DNA of 64,000 nucleotides. It comes from SZUA-430 sp964483585 (lineage in GTDB: Bacteria; Pseudomonadota; Alphaproteobacteria; Micropepsales; Micropepsaceae). The stretch lies in assembly GCA_964483585.1 (NCBI GenBank), contig CAZABH010000013.1, positions 10,928 through 74,927 of the forward strand. The letters run 5' to 3'. Of this stretch, positions 35,371 through 44,413 are shown one piece after another; position 1 is the first letter of the stretch, and the number at the start of each line of letters is the position of its first letter. The notes beneath the pieces are model-generated. The model saw nothing but the letters and a program-made list of their open reading frames with translations. It did no database searches and was not told where the DNA came from. The translations under genes were made by a program, and so were the position numbers.

Positions 35371-36528
35371 ATGAGATCCAAGTTCATCCTGCTCGGCACC
35401 GTTGCCGCGCTGTCACTCATCTCCACGTCGAATTCGAATGCGCACCAGCAGGGCTGGTACATCGGCCTCGAGGCCGGCGCGAACTGGATCGGTGACAATG
35501 ATTTCACGATCAGCAGCGCTGTCGACGAAGACTCGATGGTCAGCCTCAAGTCCGGCGGCTATGGCCCCATGGGCGGCTCACTTGACTTCGACACTGGCTG
35601 GGCTGGCTTCGTCACCTTCGGCTATGGCTTCGACAACAACTGGCGCGTCGAGCTCGAAGGCGGCTACCGCAGCAATGACCTGAAGGCATTTGCTGGGTAC
35701 CATGACGGTTACACGCCTCCAGCCGCGCCCGACCTTGGGGACAATCCACTGTTCCCCGGCCCGGAGATTGCCACCCCGTCAGGCAGGGTCGCAACGGCAA
35801 ACGGCTCCCTCGACGAGTGGACCGCGATGATCAACGTCATCTACGACCTGCCGCTGACCGAGAAGCTTGACCTCAGCATCGGTGTTGGCGCCGGTATCGA
35901 CTTCTCGAACCTCGAAGTCGGCGGCCTCAAGGACAGCGACACGAACTTCGCCTACCAGGCGATCGTGGGCCTCAGCTACGAGATCACCAAGCGCCTCGAC
36001 CTGACCCTGAACTATCGCTACCTGAACGTGGACGCGCCGAGCTATACGCAGACGGTGGGTTGGTCCGAATACACTGCCAACCTCGAGGACATCCAGAAGC
36101 ACACAGTCACGGTCGGCCTGCGCTACGACCTCTACGAGGACGAAGCCCCGGTTGTCGTGACCCCGCCGCCCCCGCCTCCGCCGCCTGCGGCAGAGCCGGA
36201 GCAGTTCGTGGTCTTCTTCGGTTTCAACAAGTGCAACATCACGGCTGAGGCCGACGCTGTTCTCACGGAAGCCGCCTCTGCAGCAAAGACGCATGGTTCG
36301 GCTTCGGTGCTGATCGTCGGTCACACCGACACGGTTGGCTCTAACAGCTACAACCAGAAGCTTTCGGAATGCCGCGCCAACGCCGCCAAGTCCGGCCTTG
36401 TGTCCAAGGGCATCGGCGAAGGCCAGATCACGGCCACGGGCCGCGGCGAGACGGAATTGCTGGTGAAGACCGGCGACAACGTCAAGGAGCCGCAGAACCG
36501 CCGCGCGACGATCGACCTGAAGAAGTAA
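35371..36528 (+). CDS. ompA: OmpA-family outer-membrane protein (beta barrel plus peptidoglycan-binding domain)
   Basis: 385 residues; AAGGGG stands before the ATG. A signal peptide ends SNSNAHQQG. An eight-stranded barrel of OmpA/opacity type follows (GWYIGLEAGANWIGD to TVTVGLRYDLYE, about 25-255), then a proline hinge (VVTPPPPPPPPAAEPE), then an OmpA_C domain: FVVFFGFNKCNITAEADAVLTEAA, VLIVGHTDTVGSNSYNQKLSECRANAAKSGLVSKG and EPQNRRATIDLKK. The Cys pair in the domain (FNKCN and SECRAN) probably forms a disulfide. It anchors the outer membrane to peptidoglycan. Its own strong terminator and promoter indicate a single-gene, probably highly expressed unit. Confidence 0.95.
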   Translation: MRSKFILLGTVAALSLISTSNSNAHQQGWYIGLEAGANWIGDNDFTISSAVDEDSMVSLKSGGYGPMGGSLDFDTGWAGFVTFGYGFDNNWRVELEGGYRSNDLKAFAGYHDGYTPPAAPDLGDNPLFPGPEIATPSGRVATANGSLDEWTAMINVIYDLPLTEKLDLSIGVGAGIDFSNLEVGGLKDSDTNFAYQAIVGLSYEITKRLDLTLNYRYLNVDAPSYTQTVGWSEYTANLEDIQKHTVTVGLRYDLYEDEAPVVVTPPPPPPPPAAEPEQFVVFFGFNKCNITAEADAVLTEAASAAKTHGSASVLIVGHTDTVGSNSYNQKLSECRANAAKSGLVSKGIGEGQITATGRGETELLVKTGDNVKEPQNRRATIDLKK

Positions 36529-36563
36529 GTCGTAACAATCGGGAAACCGGATCAGACTGCACG

Positions 36564-36595
36564 AAGGGCGGGCTTATCACCCGCCCTTTTCTTTT
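36564..36595 (+). terminator. Intrinsic terminator of ompA
   Basis: Perfect GGGCGGG / CCCGCCC stem (36566-36572 with 36580-36586), 7-nt loop, extended by AA/TT pairs and followed by TTTTCTTTT. It starts 36 bp after the ompA stop. Textbook rho-independent structure. Confidence 0.9.
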
Positions 36596-36691
36596 GTCCG
36601 GCGTCTCCACATCCCGACAGGGTTGAAGTGGCTTCAGGTATGCAGGAGACTGACCGACGCGCGTCTCGCACCCTTGAGGATTGGAGCCTTC

Positions 36692-38344
36692 ATGAAAATT
36701 GGACCCAGAACCCGTATTGCACTGACGCTCATTGCAGCCGTGGCGCTCGTTGGATGGGCGCTCTGGCAGCAATACTGGTACTACCTGCCAGGTATCATGC
36801 AAGCCCTGCGCGATCCGGTCGGAGAAAACCAGGTGGTGGACTGGACGGCTGCTGCAAACGCTCCACGGGCCGAGGGGAATCCGCCGAACATCGTTCTCAT
36901 TGTAGCCGATGACCTCGGCTACAATGACATCTCGCTGAATGGTGGAGGTGTCGCCGGTGGCATCGTGAAGACACCGCACATCGACTCCATTGCGCGCAAC
37001 GGCATCGACTTCCAGCGTAGCTATGCAGGAAACGCCACGTGCGCCCCGTCCAGGGCAGCCATGATGACGGGACGCTTTGCGACGCGCTTCGGCTTCGAAT
37101 TCACGCCCACCGGGCTGCAGCATGCAAAGATCATCAGCGTCACTGAAAACGGATCACCTTGGCCGACGATATTCCACACCGAGCATGAGCCGACTTACCC
37201 GGCCACCGGCAACATGCAGGTACCGACGACCGAGGTCATGCTGTCCGAACGCCTGCGCGAGCGCGGTTACCGAACCCTTGGCGTCGGCAAGTGGCACCTG
37301 GGAGACTCGCCCACCTCGCGGCCCGAAGCGCGAGGCTTTGACGCCTTTCTGGGCTTCAACTCTGCGACAACACTTTATCTGCCCAAGAATGACCCGCGGG
37401 TCGTCAACGCCGAGAACCCTGCCTATCCGCCGGACAAGTTTCTGTGGGCCAACCTTGCCTACGGCGTAAAGTTCAATGGAGGCAGCCGGTTCGCCCCCAA
37501 AGGTTATGTAACGGATTACTTTGCGGAGGAGGCGGCCCGCTCAATCGCGGCAAACCGCGACCAGCCGTTCTTCCTCTACGTGGGCTTCAGCGCGCCGCAT
37601 CTTCCGCTGCAGGCGCTGAAGTCCGACTATGAGAGCCTCGCGGAAATCAAGGATCATCGCCTGCGCGTCTACGGTGCGATGATCAAATCGCTCGATCGCG
37701 GCGTCGGCACGATCCTTGAGGCCTTGAAACGCGAGGGCCTGTCCGACAACACCATCGTGATCTTCACGAGCGACAATGGTGGTGCAGGCGCTGCCGGCCT
37801 GGCGGATCTCAACGCCCCGCTTCGAGGCTGGAAGCTGACCTTCTACGATGGCGGACTTCGTGTCCCCATGTTCGTCCAATGGCCAGCACGTCTCAAGCCT
37901 GCTGTCGTAAGCACCCCGGTCGCGCATGTCGACATCTTCGCAACCACCATTGCGGCCGCAGGCATCGAACCAAAAGCAGACAAACAGATTGACGGACTTG
38001 ATCTGGCTGCCATTGCCGAGGGCACAATCACCCCTGACCGCCTCCTGTTCTGGCGTTCGGGAGGCTACAGCGCCGTCCTCAAGGGGAACTGGAAACTTCA
38101 GCGCGTCAGCCGTCCAGCGCCGGCCGACATGCTCTATGACCTGTCTGCCGACCCCGGCGAAAGAAACAATCTTGCATCGACCGAAAAGGAACGCCTTGCC
38201 GAACTGCAAGTCGACCTCGAGGCAATGCAGGCCGCAAGCGTACCCCCGCTATGGCCATCACTGATCGAAGCGCCAGTACCGCTCGACGGACCGATCGACG
38301 GCACCTATGACGCAAGCGATGCCTACGTCTATTGGCAGAACTGA
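36692..38344 (+). CDS. Formylglycine-dependent sulfatase (arylsulfatase-like)
   Basis: 550 residues from the ATG at 36692, with GGAG six bases upstream; the open frame reaches 36623. One N-terminal TM/signal anchor is followed by NIVLIVADDLGYNDISLNGGG (the metal-binding Asp pair) and NATCAPSRAAMMTGRFATRFG, where Cys117 in C-A-P-S-R is the residue converted to formylglycine. Then come GVGKWHLG, FSAPHLPLQ and IVIFTSDNGG (metal Asp/Asn). The C-terminal end matches the truncated sulfatase at the left edge of the window, so these are paralogues about 37 kb apart, with the FGE beside the first. Periplasmic; the sulfate ester substrate is unknown. Confidence 0.92.
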   Translation: MKIGPRTRIALTLIAAVALVGWALWQQYWYYLPGIMQALRDPVGENQVVDWTAAANAPRAEGNPPNIVLIVADDLGYNDISLNGGGVAGGIVKTPHIDSIARNGIDFQRSYAGNATCAPSRAAMMTGRFATRFGFEFTPTGLQHAKIISVTENGSPWPTIFHTEHEPTYPATGNMQVPTTEVMLSERLRERGYRTLGVGKWHLGDSPTSRPEARGFDAFLGFNSATTLYLPKNDPRVVNAENPAYPPDKFLWANLAYGVKFNGGSRFAPKGYVTDYFAEEAARSIAANRDQPFFLYVGFSAPHLPLQALKSDYESLAEIKDHRLRVYGAMIKSLDRGVGTILEALKREGLSDNTIVIFTSDNGGAGAAGLADLNAPLRGWKLTFYDGGLRVPMFVQWPARLKPAVVSTPVAHVDIFATTIAAAGIEPKADKQIDGLDLAAIAEGTITPDRLLFWRSGGYSAVLKGNWKLQRVSRPAPADMLYDLSADPGERNNLASTEKERLAELQVDLEAMQAASVPPLWPSLIEAPVPLDGPIDGTYDASDAYVYWQN

Positions 38345-38365
38345 CGGAAAGCGAACCGGGCCCGC

Positions 38366-40453
38366 TTACCAGATGCGGACCCGTTCTTCCGGCGGCACGT
38401 AGAGTTTGGCATCCGGCTTCACGCCGAAAGCCTCATACCAGGCATCTATGTTCCGCACAGTTCCGTTTGCTCGGAACTCGCCTGGCGAGTGGGGCCCTGA
38501 GATGACCTGGTTCCGCAGGGCCTCTTCGCGCATCAGCGTTCTCCAGATCTGGCCAAAGCCAAGGAAGAAGCGCTGCAGCCCCGTGAAACCGTCGAGCACC
38601 GGCGGCTCGCGACCAGCAATCGAGATCAGATAGCCCTCGAGAGCCACGTTCAGCCCACCCAGGTCACCAATGTTCTCGCCAAGGCTCAACCTGCCGTTCA
38701 GGAACAGACCAGGCAAGGCTTCGAACTTTCCATACTGCGCCGCAAGCTTGTCGCCCAGCGCCTTGAAGCGCGTCTCGTCCTCCGCGTTCCACCATTTGCG
38801 CAGGATACCATCGCCGTCCGACTTGGAGCCCTGGTCGTCGAAGCCATGACCCATCTCGTGGCCGATGACTGCGCCGATGCCGCCATAGTTCACGGCCGGG
38901 TCCGCATTCACATCGAAGAACGGCGCCTGCAGGATCGCTGCCGGGAAGACGATCTCGTTCCAGACCGAGCTGTAATAGGCATTGACCGTCTGGGGCGCCA
39001 TGCCCCATTCGCTGCGATCGGCTCCCTCTGCAAGGCGCTTCAGGTCGCGCTTGCGGGTGAAGGCAAGCTCGCGCTTGTGGTTGCCGAATGCATCGCCCGC
39101 AACGATCTCGAGATCGGTATAATCCCGCCACGCGTCGGGATAACCGATCTTGACCCTGATCTTCTCGAGCTTGGTCAGGGCTGCGACTTTGGTCTCTTCG
39201 CTCATCCAGGACAGATTGCGGATGCGCACCTTGTAGGCTGCCCGGAGGTTCTCGACCAGCTTGGCCATTTCTGCCTTGGCGCGTGGCGTGAAGGTCTTGC
39301 GCACATAAAGCTGTCCGACAGCCTCTCCCATCGGCGCATTGAAGGGCGTACCGCTCATCGCTGTCACGGCACGCTTCCAGCGATCACGCTGCTGCGGCTG
39401 CCCGGTGACGACTTTCCCATTGAAGCCGAATGCGGCGTCATCAAACGCAGCAGGCAGAACCTCGGCGAAAGCGTTGAGATAATGGAAGGTCAGATAATCC
39501 CGCCACAAAGCCACTGGCGTCTCACGGAACAGCGTCGCAAGCCCCTGCACGGCATCTGACTGGGTTACGACAAAGAAGTCCTGCTGCGGCGCCCCGAACG
39601 AGTCGAAAGCCGCCTGCCACGGGAAAGCCGGCGCGAACGCAAGAAGCTCTGCCCGTGACTTGGGATTATACGTGAGGTCCCGATTTCGCGACTTGTCGCG
39701 CGGCCAGTGGATCGTGGCAATACGCGTTTCCAGCGCCAGGATCTCGCGGGCCTTGCGGTCTGCGCCGCGGTGCCCCGCCAGTTTCAGCATGGCGCCCACA
39801 TAGTCGGTATACTTCATCCGGATCGAGGCAAATTTTTCATCCGGCTTCAGGTAATAGTCACGGTCAGGCATACCCAGACCTGACTGCCCTATGCTGATCA
39901 CATAGACATCCGGGCGCTTGGCATCGAGCGTGACACCCATGCCGACAGGGAGCTGCCCCCGAAATCCAGGTGATGCCCAAAGCGTCGCCAGATCCTCGTG
40001 TGTCTTCAGGCCGCCGATGCGATCGAGGTCTGCCTTCGCGGGCGACAGGCCCTTTGCATTGATCGCATCAACGTTGGTGTAGGCCTCGAAATAATCGACC
40101 ACCTTGCGCTCGACTGAGCCTGCCGCCGGATTGCTGCGCGCGGCTTCCTCCACGACGGAGCGCACGTCCTCTTCGGACTTTGCGCCCAGCTCATTGAACG
40201 ACCCCCAGCGCGAGCGATCATCGGGGATCTTCGTATTCTTCATCCATGTGCCACCTACAAACCGGAAGAAGTCATCGCCCGGGTTGATGGAACGATCCAT
40301 TCCTGCAAGGTCAAATCCCCAGGTTCCGATGTTTGGCGGGCCGCCAGCAACACCGGATGTCGCACGCGGAAGCGCGCAGCCCGAAAGCACCATCGCGACT
40401 GCACCAACGGAAGCACCCTGCAACAGGGAACGACGGTTCATGGGTTTCAGCAT
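38366..40453 (-). CDS. pepO: M13-family (neprilysin/PepO-like) zinc metallopeptidase, Tat-type lipoprotein signal
   Basis: 695 residues. The N-terminus MNRRSLLQGASVGAVAMVLSGCALP combines a twin-arginine-like motif with a lipobox (LSGC). M13 landmarks: GDDFFRFVGGTWMKNTKIPDD, VNAYYSSVWNEIVFPAAILQAPFFD, the zinc site VIGHEMGHGFDD (His532, Glu533, His536), and the third ligand region GENIGDLGGLNVALEGY. The protein ends KLYVPPEERVRIW, the usual M13 finish. Expected to be an envelope oligopeptidase cleaving peptides up to about 40 residues. Converges with the sulfatase gene 21 bp away. Confidence 0.93.
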   Translation of the reverse strand: MLKPMNRRSLLQGASVGAVAMVLSGCALPRATSGVAGGPPNIGTWGFDLAGMDRSINPGDDFFRFVGGTWMKNTKIPDDRSRWGSFNELGAKSEEDVRSVVEEAARSNPAAGSVERKVVDYFEAYTNVDAINAKGLSPAKADLDRIGGLKTHEDLATLWASPGFRGQLPVGMGVTLDAKRPDVYVISIGQSGLGMPDRDYYLKPDEKFASIRMKYTDYVGAMLKLAGHRGADRKAREILALETRIATIHWPRDKSRNRDLTYNPKSRAELLAFAPAFPWQAAFDSFGAPQQDFFVVTQSDAVQGLATLFRETPVALWRDYLTFHYLNAFAEVLPAAFDDAAFGFNGKVVTGQPQQRDRWKRAVTAMSGTPFNAPMGEAVGQLYVRKTFTPRAKAEMAKLVENLRAAYKVRIRNLSWMSEETKVAALTKLEKIRVKIGYPDAWRDYTDLEIVAGDAFGNHKRELAFTRKRDLKRLAEGADRSEWGMAPQTVNAYYSSVWNEIVFPAAILQAPFFDVNADPAVNYGGIGAVIGHEMGHGFDDQGSKSDGDGILRKWWNAEDETRFKALGDKLAAQYGKFEALPGLFLNGRLSLGENIGDLGGLNVALEGYLISIAGREPPVLDGFTGLQRFFLGFGQIWRTLMREEALRNQVISGPHSPGEFRANGTVRNIDAWYEAFGVKPDAKLYVPPEERVRIW

Positions 40454-40630
40454 GTATGGACCTCTTGATCTTCAACTTGGGTTCACGTCCGTCAGATGCA
40501 GCACGCATGTAGGTCGGCCGTCAAGCCAAGAGCCGAAAACCGCCAATGAATCGGCGAAGCTTGCACCAATCTCGCCTTGACACCCCCGCCCCGAATGAAT
40601 GTCTTACGCAGCCAACCGGCCAGGATCCTG

Positions 40631-42439
40631 ATGCCAGCCCTTCTGATTCAATTGCAGGACATAAGCTTGACCTTCGGCGGCACGCCGCTTTTGCAAGGGG
40701 CGGACCTTGTCCTGTCCGAGGGCGACCGGCTCTGCCTCGTCGGCCGCAACGGGTCGGGCAAATCCACCCTGCTGAAGATCGTGGCAGGGCTGATCGAACC
40801 CGATGCCGGTGTCCGTTCCATCGCGCCGCGGGCCACGGTTCGCTATCTGCCTCAGGAACCCGATCTCAGCGCTTACGCGTCCACGCTGGCCTACGTCGAA
40901 GAAGGCCTGTCGCCGGGCGATGATCCCTACCGCGCACTCTATCTCCTCCAAAGCCTCGGCCTGACCGGAGAGGAGCAAACCGCAAACCTGTCCGGAGGTG
41001 AGGCAAGACGGGCAGCCCTTGCGCGTGTCCTCGCACCGCAGCCCGACATCCTGCTGCTCGACGAACCGACCAATCACCTGGACCTGCCCGCAATCGAATG
41101 GCTCGAAAACGAACTGGGTGCGATGCGCAGCGCCATCGTGCTCATCAGCCACGACCGACGCTTCCTCCAGTCCATGACCCGCGCAACAGTCTGGCTGGAC
41201 CGCGGGCGGACGCGCCGGCTGGAGGAGGGCTTCGGCAGTTTCGAGGCCTGGCGTGATACGCTGCTCGAGCAGGAAGAACTCGAGCAGCACAAGCTCGACC
41301 GGCGCATTGCGATGGAAGAGCACTGGGTCCGCTATGGCGTTACAGCAAGGCGCAAGCGCAACCAGGGGCGCATGGCGCGCCTTGCCTCACTGCGCCAGCA
41401 GCGTCGCGACCACCGTCGCGTCCAGGGCAACGTGCAGATGGCCGCAACCGAGGCCGAAGGCTCGGGCAGCATCGTCATCGAGTCAAAGGACCTTTGCAAG
41501 GCCTGGGGCGACAGCAAGGTCGTCGACAATGTTTCCGTGCGCATCGCGCGCGGCGACAGGATCGGCATCGTGGGCCCCAATGGTTCCGGCAAGACAACAC
41601 TTCTTTCGCTCCTGACGGACCGCCTCAAGCCAGACACGGGCAGCGTGAAGATCGGTTCAAATGTCCGCATGCACGTTCTCGACCAGCGCCGACAGGCGCT
41701 TGAAATCGACGTCTCTGTGAAGGACTTCCTGACCGGCGGCCACGGCGAGACCCTCGCCGTGGGCGACCAGGTCCGTCACTATGCCTCCTACATGAAGGAC
41801 TTCCTCTTTACGCCAGAACAGGCGCGGACCCCTGTCAGCGCCCTGTCGGGCGGAGAACGCGGGCGTCTTGTCCTGGCCAAGGCACTCGCGACGCCAGCCA
41901 ACCTCCTGGTCCTCGACGAACCGACCAACGACCTCGACCTCGAAACCCTGGACCTTCTTCAGGAACTGCTCGCCGACTATGCCGGTACCGTCATTGTCGT
42001 CAGTCACGATCGCGACTTCCTCGATCGCGTGACCACCGCGATCCTTTGGGCCGAAGGTGACGGACGCTTTACCGAGTATGCCGGTGGTTTCAGCGATGCG
42101 GTCGCCCAGCGCGGCGCGGACATGAAGGCAAAGGCGCGCGCCGCCGCCGCCCAGCCGCGAAGCAGGACGCGTGAGGCAGAGGCCGCGCGGCCGAGCGAAC
42201 AGAAGAAGCTGAGCTTCAAGGACAAGCACGCCCTCGAGACCCTGCCGGCCAAGATGGATGCCGCGCGCGCGCGCATCGAAGAGCTGAAAGCGGCACTCGA
42301 AGACCCGGCCCTTTATGGACGCGACCCCAAGCGTTTTGCTGCCCTGACCGAGGAACTGGGCCGGGCCAGTACCGACCTGGGTTTAATGGAAGATCGGTGG
42401 CTCGAACTCGAAATATTGCGGGAATCCCTGCAAGGCTGA
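40631..42439 (+). CDS. uup: ABC-F family ATPase, Uup-type
   Basis: 602 residues from the ATG at 40631, with AGGA six bases upstream; an upstream in-frame start exists at 40577. Two ABC cassettes without TM segments: Walker A VGRNGSGKST and GPNGSGKTT, signatures NLSGGEARRAALARVL and ALSGGERGRLVLAKAL, Walker B DILLLDEPTNHLDL and LLVLDEPTNDLDL. The linker (VRYGVTARRKRNQGRMARLASLRQQRRDHR) is the ABC-F interdomain arm. The C-terminal coiled coil (KDKHALETLPAKMDAARARIEELKAAL) is the Uup-type DNA/ribosome-binding tail. Acts on ribosomes or branched DNA intermediates in the cytosol. Confidence 0.9.
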   Translation: MPALLIQLQDISLTFGGTPLLQGADLVLSEGDRLCLVGRNGSGKSTLLKIVAGLIEPDAGVRSIAPRATVRYLPQEPDLSAYASTLAYVEEGLSPGDDPYRALYLLQSLGLTGEEQTANLSGGEARRAALARVLAPQPDILLLDEPTNHLDLPAIEWLENELGAMRSAIVLISHDRRFLQSMTRATVWLDRGRTRRLEEGFGSFEAWRDTLLEQEELEQHKLDRRIAMEEHWVRYGVTARRKRNQGRMARLASLRQQRRDHRRVQGNVQMAATEAEGSGSIVIESKDLCKAWGDSKVVDNVSVRIARGDRIGIVGPNGSGKTTLLSLLTDRLKPDTGSVKIGSNVRMHVLDQRRQALEIDVSVKDFLTGGHGETLAVGDQVRHYASYMKDFLFTPEQARTPVSALSGGERGRLVLAKALATPANLLVLDEPTNDLDLETLDLLQELLADYAGTVIVVSHDRDFLDRVTTAILWAEGDGRFTEYAGGFSDAVAQRGADMKAKARAAAAQPRSRTREAEAARPSEQKKLSFKDKHALETLPAKMDAARARIEELKAALEDPALYGRDPKRFAALTEELGRASTDLGLMEDRWLELEILRESLQG

Positions 42440-42602
42440 GCTGTCAAGTTTCACGCGTTGCGCCAGATCAAGGAATACACCCCAACCGCTTGGCAGTCTT
42501 GATCCATGGCGCTGGCTGTCCGACCGACCCCGCATCTCCCCGGCAACGCGGCAGCAGCACATGCGGGCACAAGGCTCTCCCCTCGTGACCGCAACGCCCG
42601 CT

Positions 42603-42636
42603 CCCCGGTACATGGCATGGACCCCGTGTACCGGGG
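42603..42636. repeat. 10-bp inverted repeat adjoining the larger palindrome
   Basis: CCCCGGTACA (42603-42612) and TGTACCGGGG (42627-42636) are perfect inverse complements around 14 nt. The unit abuts the 25-bp inverted repeat that begins 8 bp later, and together they look like the end of a REP/MITE-like element. Confidence 0.7.
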
Positions 42637-42644
42637 ACGGGTTT

Positions 42645-42736
42645 AATTTCGGTGACAGTGCACTTAATTACTGAGTGCGTTCGTCAGTGATGATGCCCCA
42701 TCATTGCGAGGAATTAAGTGCACTGTCACCGAAATT
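42645..42736. repeat. 25-bp perfect inverted repeat (REP/MITE-like palindrome)
   Basis: AATTTCGGTGACAGTGCACT.. (25 nt, 42645-42669) is repeated as its exact inverse complement at 42712-42736, around a 42-nt spacer that itself contains an ATGATG-CCC-CATCAT hairpin. It is AT-rich at its tips in an otherwise GC-rich region. The right arm runs 11 bp into the MBL-hydrolase gene and supplies its stop codon. The GGTGACAGTGCACTTAATT core resembles repeats I recall near REP-associated tyrosine transposases; no such transposase gene is in this window, so it would be a non-autonomous copy. Confidence 0.75.
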
Positions 42737-43670
42737 GACCGTTGGCGCGACGATAGCGGGACGCAGACCCCGCAACGCCCTCGCATGCAACACGCCCCGT
42801 CGCCACCATATGCTGCAGGTGCGCAAGCACCGAACGCGACGCCGCTGGATGCAGCCGCGCGTCGACCTCGGAATAGATCACCGGAACCATGTCGGCGATT
42901 GTAAGCAACCCGCGCGCGAGGCACGCTTCGATCTGCGCTTCGCGGGCATGGCGATGCGCGATCAGCGCGCGCACGAATTCATGCGGCCGCGCGATCGGAT
43001 TGCCATGCGTCGGGTAATAGGGAACCTCCGGCAGCGCGAGCAATTTCTCCAGGCTGCACAGGTAGTCCGCCATATCCCCGTCGGGTGGCGCGATCACCGT
43101 CGTCGACCAACCCATCACGTGATCGCCTGGAAAGAAGGCCTGCGCATCGCGTGCAAGAAAGCACACATGATTGGAGGTATGGCCAGGCGTGAACACGGCC
43201 TCGAAGGTGAGGTCACCCACGATCACCTGGTCGCCATCGCCGAGCAGCAAGTCAGGCGCGTAGCTCCGATCACCGCCCTCCTCGACATCGACGCCATCGG
43301 AGGGTCGCCCAGAACCATGCGCACCACACCCCATGATCAGGGCGCCCGTTGCCGCCTTGAGCGGCGCCGCCGCCGGAGCATGGTCATTATGGGTATGCGT
43401 GACCAGGATATGGCTGATGGTCTCGCCGCGCGTGGCCGCAAGGATCGCCTGCACATGCTCCTCGAGCGCAGGCCCGGGATCGATGACGGCAACCTGCCCG
43501 CGGCCGACGATGTAGGTGCCCGTTCCATGAAACGTGAAGGGATTGGGATTGCGCGCCAGCACCCGGCGAATGCCGGGCGCCACCTCGACGGCCTCGCCAT
43601 AGGCTGGCACGTAGCTGCGGTCCACCGGAAGGTACGGCAGGCTCACGCCCAGGTCAGCAGCCCGCATCAT
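42726..43670 (-). CDS. MBL-fold metallo-hydrolase (glyoxalase II / LACTB2-like)
   Basis: 314 residues. The metallo-beta-lactamase motif THTHNDH is at 91-97, with further metal ligands in FTPGHTSNHVCF, FFPGDHVMGW and YPTHGNPI. The C-terminal winged-helix-like part (IADMVPVIYSEVDARLHPAASRSVLAHLQHMVATGRV) matches the LACTB2/glyoxalase-II-like subgroup. Last gene of the fadD-DUF1499-MBL operon, 9 bp after DUF1499. The final residues and TGA lie in the arm of the inverted repeat, so the native C-terminus may have been changed by that element. Possibly hydrolyses a thioester, in keeping with the acyl-CoA ligase partner; this is inference. Confidence 0.87.
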   Translation of the reverse strand: MMRAADLGVSLPYLPVDRSYVPAYGEAVEVAPGIRRVLARNPNPFTFHGTGTYIVGRGQVAVIDPGPALEEHVQAILAATRGETISHILVTHTHNDHAPAAAPLKAATGALIMGCGAHGSGRPSDGVDVEEGGDRSYAPDLLLGDGDQVIVGDLTFEAVFTPGHTSNHVCFLARDAQAFFPGDHVMGWSTTVIAPPDGDMADYLCSLEKLLALPEVPYYPTHGNPIARPHEFVRALIAHRHAREAQIEACLARGLLTIADMVPVIYSEVDARLHPAASRSVLAHLQHMVATGRVACEGVAGSASRYRRANGQFR

Positions 43671-43679
43671 CCACCCACG

Positions 43680-44402
43680 CTACTTGAGATCCGCGAGAAA
43701 TGCACGGATACGCTCGGCGTTCTTGCCCAGGTCCGACTTGCCAACCCGGGACATGGAGCGAATGTCCAGCCTCGAGCCGCCCGTCTCGTCAGCCACAATC
43801 CGGATGACAACGTCGTCTTTGAAGCCGAACCAAAGCGTCGTGTCCGTGGCTTCGATGCGTCCTTCTTCGCGGGAACTGGCCACGATCTCCCAGCCCTGCG
43901 CTTCTGCCGCCGCCAGCGCCTTGTCGAACAGCTCATCGGGCGAGAGCTGGCTTTGATAAGTCGTGATATCGGGAAAGGCTTTCTGCTGCGCGGCAGGGTC
44001 CGTCGTGTAATCAACGCCATTGGGCGCATCGGCCCTCAACGGCGCAATCGCCACAAAAGCTGGAGGACTCGCCGTATCGGTGGTGATGTCATGGATTGCG
44101 GGGACGCGACCCGCTTGCGCCCGCATTGAAATCGGAACCATGGCAGCACCGACAGCCAAAACGGCGCCGACAACCACAAGAACCAGCCCTGAACCGGAAC
44201 GCATGAACGCAGCAATCCCGAGCCAGATCACGGCAAGCAACAAAGTCACCCCTGCCGAAATAGTCCCGTAGAACATCAGCGGAAATGTCGACTGAAGTGA
44301 CAGCCCCGCATATTTGTATAGTGGTCCGGCGCCCCCGATAAGCAGCGCTGTCAGGATCCCGGCGGCCAGAGCAAGCCTGCTGGCAAGAACAATGTAATTC
44401 AT
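43680..44402 (-). CDS. DUF1499 family membrane-anchored protein
   Basis: 240 residues from the ATG at 44402, which has an excellent GAGGAGG six bases upstream; the longer open frame to 44714 overlaps the acyl-CoA ligase gene and is spurious. Three TM helices (LALAAGILTALLIGGAGPLY, PLMFYGTISAGVTLLLAVIWLGIAAF, LVLVVVGAVLAVGAAMVPI) are followed by the DUF1499 domain: PDITTYQSQLSPDELFDKALAAAEAQGWEIV, GRIEATDTTLWFGFKDDVVIRI, SRLDIRSMSRVGKSDLGKNAERIRAFLADL. Function unknown. It lies 11 bp after the fadD-like gene and 9 bp before the MBL gene. Confidence 0.87.
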   Translation of the reverse strand: MNYIVLASRLALAAGILTALLIGGAGPLYKYAGLSLQSTFPLMFYGTISAGVTLLLAVIWLGIAAFMRSGSGLVLVVVGAVLAVGAAMVPISMRAQAGRVPAIHDITTDTASPPAFVAIAPLRADAPNGVDYTTDPAAQQKAFPDITTYQSQLSPDELFDKALAAAEAQGWEIVASSREEGRIEATDTTLWFGFKDDVVIRIVADETGGSRLDIRSMSRVGKSDLGKNAERIRAFLADLK

Positions 44403-44413
44403 GGGCTGCCTCC

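Noticed and set aside
42675..44129. 484-codon open frame on the + strand starting in the palindrome
   Set aside because: Antisense across the MBL and DUF1499 genes; no domain seen. Considered as a transposase linked to the repeat, but it has no HUH or other transposase motif.
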